A stretch of 49,397 nt of DNA from Acidobacteriota bacterium. Its GTDB lineage: Bacteria; Acidobacteriota; Thermoanaerobaculia; Multivoradales; JAGPDF01. The notes under the pieces were generated by a model. It did not search any database. It was not told the origin of the DNA and saw nothing but the letters and a program-made list of their open reading frames with translations. Location of the stretch: positions 1 through 49,397 of the forward strand of contig JAAYLR010000070.1 in assembly GCA_012521815.1 (NCBI GenBank). Direction: 5' to 3'. The position numbers and the translations under genes were made by a program. The number at the start of each line of letters is the position of its first letter. Within the stretch, counting starts at the first letter, position 1. Of the stretch, positions 45,163 through 49,397 are shown piece after piece.

Positions 45163-46230
45163 TCAGCCGCCGGCGGCGCCGCGCAGGGCGTGCACGGCGT
45201 AGAAGGAGATCACCCCGACGAGCCCCGACATCGGGATCGTGAGTACCCAGGCCCAGACGACCCGGGCCGCGACCCCCCAGCGCACCGCCGAGAGGCGCTG
45301 CACGGAGCCGACGCCGACGATCGCACCGGCGATCGTGTGAGTCGTCGAAACCGGCACTCCGAGCTTCGACGAGAAGAAAAGGGAGATCGCCGCCGCCGTC
45401 TCGGCGCAAGCGCCTCCGTACGGCTGCAACCGGGTGAGCTTCATGCCCATGGTCTTGACGATCCGCCATCCCCCGGCCATCGTTCCCAACGCGATCGCCG
45501 TGTGACAGACGAGCACGATCCAGAACGGAAACTCGATCGTCCCGGCCTCGAACGCCGTCTGCTGCTCGCGCCAGATCGTGGCGTAGAAGAGGGCGGCGAT
45601 GATCCCCATCGTCTTCTGCGCGTCGTTGGTGCCGTGTCCTAGGCTGTAGGCGGCCGCCGAGGCGAGCTGGATGATGCGGGAAGGGCGATCGATCTTTCCC
45701 GGCGGCGTGCGCCAGAAGATGCGGATCACCACGACCACCAGGAAAAGCCCGAGCAGGAAACCGAGCAGAGGTGCCGCGACGATGAATGCGACCGTCGTCC
45801 AGAGCGTCTCCTCGTGCACTACGTCGTGCCATCTGCCGGCATAGGCGATCGCCGCACCACCGAAGCCTCCGAGCAACGCATGGGAGCTCGAGGTCGGCAG
45901 GCCGAAATACCAGGTGATCAGCCCCCAGACGATCGCGCCCAGCAACCCCGCGAAGATCACCTCCGGCGTCACCCATTCGGCGTGGACGAACTTCGCCACC
46001 GAGTTGGCCACCGCCAGGCCGAATCCCCAGGCAGCCGCGAAATTCCACCAGGCAGCCCAGACCACCGCGGCGCCCGGCCGCAGCACCCGCGTGCCGACGA
46101 CCGTGGCGATCGCGTTGGCGGCGTCGTGGAAGCCGTTGATGAAATCGAAGACGAGCGCGACCGCGAAGATCAGCAGCACCCAGGGCTGCAGAGCCAGAGC
46201 CGCCAGGGTGTGGAAGAAGGAGGTATCCAC
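45163..46230 (-). CDS. pit: Inorganic phosphate transporter, PiT family
   Basis: A 355-residue polytopic permease (about ten helices) importing phosphate with a cation. The duplicated PiT signatures are DFINGFHDAANAIATVVGTRVL near the N-terminus and YSLGHGTNDAQKTMGIIAAL in the second half. LPTSSSHALLGGFGGAA and VPVSTTHTIAGAIVGVGS are the paired sodium/phosphate-site loops. The start is a GTG at 46230, 4 bp after the DUF47 stop. The DUF47-pit pair is a widespread operon. Confidence 0.93.
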   Translation of the reverse strand: MDTSFFHTLAALALQPWVLLIFAVALVFDFINGFHDAANAIATVVGTRVLRPGAAVVWAAWWNFAAAWGFGLAVANSVAKFVHAEWVTPEVIFAGLLGAIVWGLITWYFGLPTSSSHALLGGFGGAAIAYAGRWHDVVHEETLWTTVAFIVAAPLLGFLLGLFLVVVVIRIFWRTPPGKIDRPSRIIQLASAAAYSLGHGTNDAQKTMGIIAALFYATIWREQQTAFEAGTIEFPFWIVLVCHTAIALGTMAGGWRIVKTMGMKLTRLQPYGGACAETAAAISLFFSSKLGVPVSTTHTIAGAIVGVGSVQRLSAVRWGVAARVVWAWVLTIPMSGLVGVISFYAVHALRGAAGG

Positions 46231-46234
46231 CGCC

Positions 46235-46867
46235 TCACGCGTACTTGACCAGGATCGTCTCGACGATGTTGGCGACGTCTTCGCACTTGTCGGTGGCGAT
46301 CTCGAGGTGTTCGTAGAGATCTTTCCACTTGATCACCTCGAGCGGCACCCGGGCCATGCCGTTGAAGAGGTCGTCGAGCGCCTCGCCGAGCACGGCGTCG
46401 CCGTCGTTCTCGTACTCGTTGAGTCGGCGGCAGCAGTCCTGGATCTGCGCCGTCTGCCGCAGATCGTGCAACAGGCTCACCGCCGTGACGACCTCCTCGC
46501 AGGCCCTCCCCACGATCCGCGCGAGCTCGAGCGCCTGCGGCGTCGGCCGGGTGATCCGGTAGGTCACGACCCGCTGCGCGACCGCGTCCACGTAGTCGAG
46601 CACGTCGTCGAGGCGGGTGGTGAGCAGATAGATGTCTTCGCGGTCGATCGGGGTGATGAAGGTCGCGTTGAGCTCGCGGATGACGCGGTGGCAGATCTCG
46701 TCCGCGACGTTCTCCACCTTGTGGATGGCGATGGCGGCCTCGCGCACCTGCTCGGGGGTCGTGGCGTTCTCGAAGCAATCGAGGAGCATCGACGCCCCCC
46801 GCCGCGCGGTTCCCGCCAGCTCTTCGAGCATCTCGAAGAAGTCCACCCGTCTCGGAATGAGTCGCAT
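46235..46867 (-). CDS. DUF47 (PhoU-like) phosphate-transport regulator
   Basis: A 210-residue all-helical protein related to PhoU, found next to PiT transporters and thought to regulate them. Sequences such as FFEMLEELAGTARRGASMLLDCFENA, DEICHRVIRELNATFITPIDREDIYLL and DDVLDYVDAVAQRVVTYRI are diagnostic, with the metal-binding E/DxxxD clusters of the PhoU fold. I chose the ATG at 46867 (MRLIPRRVDFF) with AAAGGGGAGAG just upstream; the longer open frame to 47023 overlaps the divergent sufT start. It is followed immediately by pit. Confidence 0.9.
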   Translation of the reverse strand: MRLIPRRVDFFEMLEELAGTARRGASMLLDCFENATTPEQVREAAIAIHKVENVADEICHRVIRELNATFITPIDREDIYLLTTRLDDVLDYVDAVAQRVVTYRITRPTPQALELARIVGRACEEVVTAVSLLHDLRQTAQIQDCCRRLNEYENDGDAVLGEALDDLFNGMARVPLEVIKWKDLYEHLEIATDKCEDVANIVETILVKYA

Positions 46868-47016
46868 CTCTCCCCTTTCGGACCGGGACTGCCCGCGAAG
46901 AGCTCGCCGGCGCCGCCCTCGGCCGGCATCCGGGCGAGCCGACGCCGAGCGCTGGATTAGACTATCGCACATGTCGCGACACCACCTTCCACACCCGATT
47001 CCGGAGGAGCGCAGCG

Positions 47017-47562
47017 ATGGCACCCCGTGAAGAGATCGCCCTCAGCCGCGACTGCGAGGCGATCCAGATCCCCGATGGCTACCCGGTCCTGCTGCCGAAA
47101 GGCTTCCGGGTCCGTATCACCCAGACGCTCGGCGGCACCTTCACCATCGCCGGTGATCTCGGCGGCCTCTACCGCATCGAGGCGAAGGACGCCGACGCGC
47201 TCGGACGCGAGGTCGTCGAACAGCCGGTGGTCACCGTCACCAGCGACGCCGACCTGGAACAGCTGGTCTGGACCCAGCTCCGGGAGTGCTACGACCCGGA
47301 GATCCCGGTCAACATCGTGGATCTCGGGCTGGTCTACGACTGCCACCTCGAAACCGGTGCCGATGGCGGACGGATCGTCCACATCCAGATGACCCTCACC
47401 GCGCCGGGCTGCGGCATGGGCGAGGTCCTCGCCCAGGACGTGCGCAAACGGCTCGAGGCCCTGCCCGGCGTCGTCCGCGCCGAAGTGGAGATCGTCTTCG
47501 ATCCGCCCTGGAACCAGTCGATGATGAGCGAGGCGGCGCGCCTGCAACTCGGTTTCTACTGA
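47017..47562 (+). CDS. sufT: Probable Fe-S cluster assembly protein SufT (MIP18/DUF59 family)
   Basis: A 181-residue protein. An N-terminal domain of about 75 residues (IQIPDGYPVLLPKGFRVRITQTLGGTFTIAG) is joined to a C-terminal MIP18/DUF59 domain (about 85-175: LRECYDPEIPVNIVDLGLVYDCHLE, MTLTAPGCGMGEVLAQDVRKRLEALPGV, VEIVFDPPWNQSMMSEAARLQLGF). The Cys in APGCGMG is the conserved ligand-type residue. This two-domain plan is that of SufT, which aids Fe-S cluster maturation. A strong Shine-Dalgarno (GGAGGAGCGCAGCG) precedes the ATG. No suf operon is in the window. Confidence 0.88.
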   Translation: MAPREEIALSRDCEAIQIPDGYPVLLPKGFRVRITQTLGGTFTIAGDLGGLYRIEAKDADALGREVVEQPVVTVTSDADLEQLVWTQLRECYDPEIPVNIVDLGLVYDCHLETGADGGRIVHIQMTLTAPGCGMGEVLAQDVRKRLEALPGVVRAEVEIVFDPPWNQSMMSEAARLQLGFY

Positions 47563-47566
47563 GACC

Positions 47567-48082
47567 GTGCAGACCCCGGCCGCCGGAGCACCCATGCCAC
47601 CGATCGGATCCGATCAGTTCAAGGACACCCTGCGCTTTTTCGCCTCCGGGGTGACGATCCTCACCATCCGGGCGGGCGAGGCGCGTCACGGGCTCACCGT
47701 CTCGGCGTTCGCCTCCGTCTCCCCCGAGCCGCCGCTGATCGCGGTCCTCGTGGATCAGCGTCACCGCGGTCACGAGCTGCTTGTCGAGCCGGGAGCGACC
47801 TTCGCCGTCAACGTCCTCACCGAAGCGCAGAGCGAACTCTCCGAGCGGTTCGCCTGGAGCCCGGAGGGCGACCGGTTCGCCGCCGGCCGCTGGACGACGG
47901 CGGTCACCGGAGCGCCGATCCTCGAAGACGCCCTCGCCTGGCTCGACTGCCGCCCGGTGGAGCGGTTCACGGCCGGGAGCCACTCGGTCTTCGTCGGCGA
48001 GGTGCTGGCGAGCGCCACGCGAGAGGACGGACAGGGCCCTCTCCTCTACTGGAACCGCGGCTACCGGAAGCTCGCCCGCTGA
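47567..48082 (+). CDS. Flavin reductase-like (FMN-binding split-barrel) protein
   Basis: A 171-residue flavin reductase-like domain protein. The opening FKDTLRFFASGVTILTIRAGE and HGLTVSAFASVSPEPPLIAVLVDQRHRGHELL are diagnostic, and the end FVGEVLASATREDGQGPLLYWNRGYRKL is typical of the family. Such proteins reduce FMN/FAD with NAD(P)H for partner monooxygenases; none is adjacent. The start is GTG at 47567 (4 bp after sufT) or the in-frame ATG at 47594, which would drop nine residues before the conserved core. Probably in one transcript with sufT and the methyltransferase. Confidence 0.9.
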   Translation: MQTPAAGAPMPPIGSDQFKDTLRFFASGVTILTIRAGEARHGLTVSAFASVSPEPPLIAVLVDQRHRGHELLVEPGATFAVNVLTEAQSELSERFAWSPEGDRFAAGRWTTAVTGAPILEDALAWLDCRPVERFTAGSHSVFVGEVLASATREDGQGPLLYWNRGYRKLAR

Positions 48083-48090
48083 GCCCGGCG

Positions 48091-49254
48091 ATGACCCCGC
48101 CCACGGCGCTCTCGCTGGTGGCCACCTGCGCCCTCGGCCTCGAGGAGCTCCTCGCGGCCGAGCTCGCGGCGCTCGGGATCGGCACCTCCGAGACGACCCC
48201 GGGCGGGGTGCGCTGGCAGGGCTCCTGGACCGATCTCTACCGCGCCAACTGGCGGCTGCGAACCGCCAACCGGGTGCTCGTCGAGCTCGGGCGCTGGTCG
48301 GCTCCGGACGGCGACGCCCTCTACGCCGGCGCCCGCGCGCTCGTCCGGGGGGGCGCCGGCGTCGAACGGAGCTCGGCGCTCCCGCCGGGAACCTGGTTCG
48401 ACCCCGCGCTGCCGTTCGCGCTCGCCGCCACGACCTCCGGCTCGCAGGTCCGCGACGCCCGCTGGGCGGTGATGCGCGTCAAGGACGGGCTCGTGGACGC
48501 CCAGCGCGAGCGGTTCGGCCGGCGGGCCGACGTCGACCGCCGGGACCCGGTCCTCCCGCTGCGGCTCCGTCTGAGCGGTGACGAGGCGACCCTCCTGCTC
48601 GACAGCTCCGGCGAGCCGCTCGATCGGCGCGGCTACCGCGTCGTCAGCCGCGGCGCGCCCGTCCGGGAGCAGCTCGCCGCCGCCGCCGTGCTCGCCTCGG
48701 GCTGGGATGGAAGCGGCCCGGTCGTCGATCCGATGTGCGGTACCGGCACCCTGCTGGCGGAGGCGGCGGCGGTGGCGCTCGGCCTCCCTCCCGGCCGGCT
48801 CCGGGAGAGCTGGGCGTTCACCCGCTTCCCCGGCTTCGAGCCGCGGCGGTTCGCAGCCATCCGCGCCGAGCCGCTCCCCTGCCCCGGCCCCGACCTCACC
48901 CTGCACGGCAATGATCGGGAGCCCGAGGCGATCCGGGCCGCGGCGGCGAACCTCGCACGGGCGGGGCTGCGGGAGCGGACCCAGCTGAGCACCGGCGACG
49001 CTTTCGCCTTCACGCCCCCTTCCGGCCCCGGCCTCGTCCTCGTCAACCCGCCCTACGGGGAGCGGCTCGCCGAGGAGCCCACCCAGTGGCGCCGACTCGG
49101 CGACCTCCTCAAGCAGCGGTTCCGGGGCTGGAAGGCGGCCGTTCTGGCCGGCGACGCGGGGCTCGGCAAGCACCTCGGGCTCCGTCCCCGCCGCCGCCTG
49201 CCGGTGCGCAACGGGCCGCTCCCGATGCGGATCCTGCTGCTCGATCTCTACTGA
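48091..49254 (+). CDS. THUMP-domain rRNA guanine-N2 methyltransferase, RlmL N-terminal type
   Basis: A 387-residue class I SAM-dependent methyltransferase. A ferredoxin-like/THUMP RNA-binding part (CALGLEELLAAELAALGI ... AKDG-type end here MRVKDGLVDAQRERFG) precedes the catalytic domain, with motif I VVDPMCGTGTLLAEAA and motif IV VLVNPPYGERLAEE. These match the N-terminal half of RlmL (m2G2445 of 23S rRNA); the RlmK half that follows in enterobacteria is absent, as in many phyla. LDRRGYRVVSRGAPVREQLAAA is a further family signature. The ATG at 48091 is 8 bp after the flavin-reductase stop. Confidence 0.9.
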   Translation: MTPPTALSLVATCALGLEELLAAELAALGIGTSETTPGGVRWQGSWTDLYRANWRLRTANRVLVELGRWSAPDGDALYAGARALVRGGAGVERSSALPPGTWFDPALPFALAATTSGSQVRDARWAVMRVKDGLVDAQRERFGRRADVDRRDPVLPLRLRLSGDEATLLLDSSGEPLDRRGYRVVSRGAPVREQLAAAAVLASGWDGSGPVVDPMCGTGTLLAEAAAVALGLPPGRLRESWAFTRFPGFEPRRFAAIRAEPLPCPGPDLTLHGNDREPEAIRAAAANLARAGLRERTQLSTGDAFAFTPPSGPGLVLVNPPYGERLAEEPTQWRRLGDLLKQRFRGWKAAVLAGDAGLGKHLGLRPRRRLPVRNGPLPMRILLLDLY

Positions 49255-49264
49255 AAAAACGAAT

Positions 49265-49295
49265 CGGGCCGGCCACCCGAACCGTGGCCGGCCCG
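49265..49295 (-). terminator. Intrinsic terminator for the minus-strand gene entering from the right edge
   Basis: A perfect 12-bp stem, CGGGCCGGCCAC (49265-49276) with GTGGCCGGCCCG (49284-49295), and a 7-base loop. On the minus strand it is followed by ATTCG and then a TTTTTT run (complement of 49253-49259), so it ends a minus-strand transcript. The methyltransferase stop lies about 10 bp beyond. Confidence 0.8.
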
Positions 49296-49323
49296 CGCCG
49301 GATGCGGTGAGCGCACCGGCGGC

Positions 49324-49397
49324 TCAGAGGAAGGTCTTCACCTCCGCCTTCGTCCGCAGGCTCTCGACCCGGTCGAAGATCAGCTGCCGGAGATGCT
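49324..49397 (-). CDS. C-terminal tail of an unidentified protein (partial)
   Basis: The minus strand carries an open frame with a TGA at 49326-49324. Its last 23 residues, continuous to the window edge, include HLRQLIFDRVESLR and end in KTFL, an amphipathic helix. The strong terminator 28 bp downstream supports a genuine gene end. Too short to name a family. Confidence 0.45.
   Translation of the reverse strand, partial: HLRQLIFDRVESLRTKAEVKTFL

Overview
The window is dense, very GC-rich chromosomal DNA (roughly 70% G+C by eye) with third-position GC-biased genes, short intergenic gaps and no visible insertion sequence, prophage, CRISPR array or rRNA. The gene set points to a Gram-negative, menaquinone-using bacterium: a TonB-dependent receptor with a carboxypeptidase-regulatory N-terminal domain, futalosine-pathway genes (mqnA, mqnC), a MoxR/Bat operon, lysine 6-transaminase, and a tig-clpP-clpX-lon-engB block. 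I infer Acidobacteriota (a Thermoanaerobaculia- or Vicinamibacteria-like lineage). That is inference from gene content, since no 16S gene is present.

Layout. 1-5000 (minus): rsmA, ftsK, an EamA permease and the 5' part of fmt. 5081-12391 (plus): moxR, DUF58, a DUF4381-like protein, two VWA proteins, a TPR protein and BatD; the last five junctions are 4-nt stop/start overlaps. 12404-16583: pncB (minus), a GAF-GGDEF protein (plus) and lysine 6-transaminase (plus). 16600-21184: an O-antigen-ligase-like membrane protein (minus), then the semialdehyde dehydrogenase that would follow the transaminase, an HD-domain protein and a small membrane protein (plus). 21263-26466 (minus): TonB receptor, sodium:solute symporter and a small membrane protein. 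26490-28025 (plus): a CBM9-like protein and an M23 peptidase. 28053-34429 (minus): M3 metallopeptidase, mqnC, a vapBC toxin-antitoxin pair, a UbiB/AarF-family kinase and mqnA. 34515-42573 (minus): rho, engB, lon, clpX, clpP, tig, tRNA-Leu and tRNA-Lys. 42631-49397: an unknown conserved-looking protein, a class I glutamine-amidotransferase-like hydrolase, a crotonase, a PiT phosphate transporter with its DUF47 partner, SufT, a flavin reductase, an RlmL-like methyltransferase, and the tail of an unidentified minus-strand gene.

How the genes work together. Four modules stand out: (i) cell-envelope homeostasis by the MoxR-VWA-BatD chain; (ii) lysine catabolism to alpha-aminoadipate by two enzymes whose genes are separated by an opposing membrane-protein gene; (iii) menaquinone synthesis, with a UbiB-like kinase directly downstream of mqnA; (iv) proteostasis, with trigger factor, both ClpXP subunits and Lon in one co-directional block behind two tRNAs.

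Several intergenic regions carry a recurring promoter grammar: TTG(A/G)C(C/T), 17-18 bp, then a -10 box near TAGAAT. At some genes the -10-like box lies only 6-10 nt from the start codon, suggesting leaderless transcripts. Several gene ends have perfect hairpins that include or abut the stop codons.

I did not find a clearly new multi-gene defence or biosynthetic system. The best candidates for new biology are the HD/small-membrane-protein pair behind the dehydrogenase, the 225-residue protein at 42631, the symporter's small membrane partner, and the mqnA-kinase association. No gene-free stretch exceeds 300 bp; the largest gap, 43309-43574, holds two divergent promoters.
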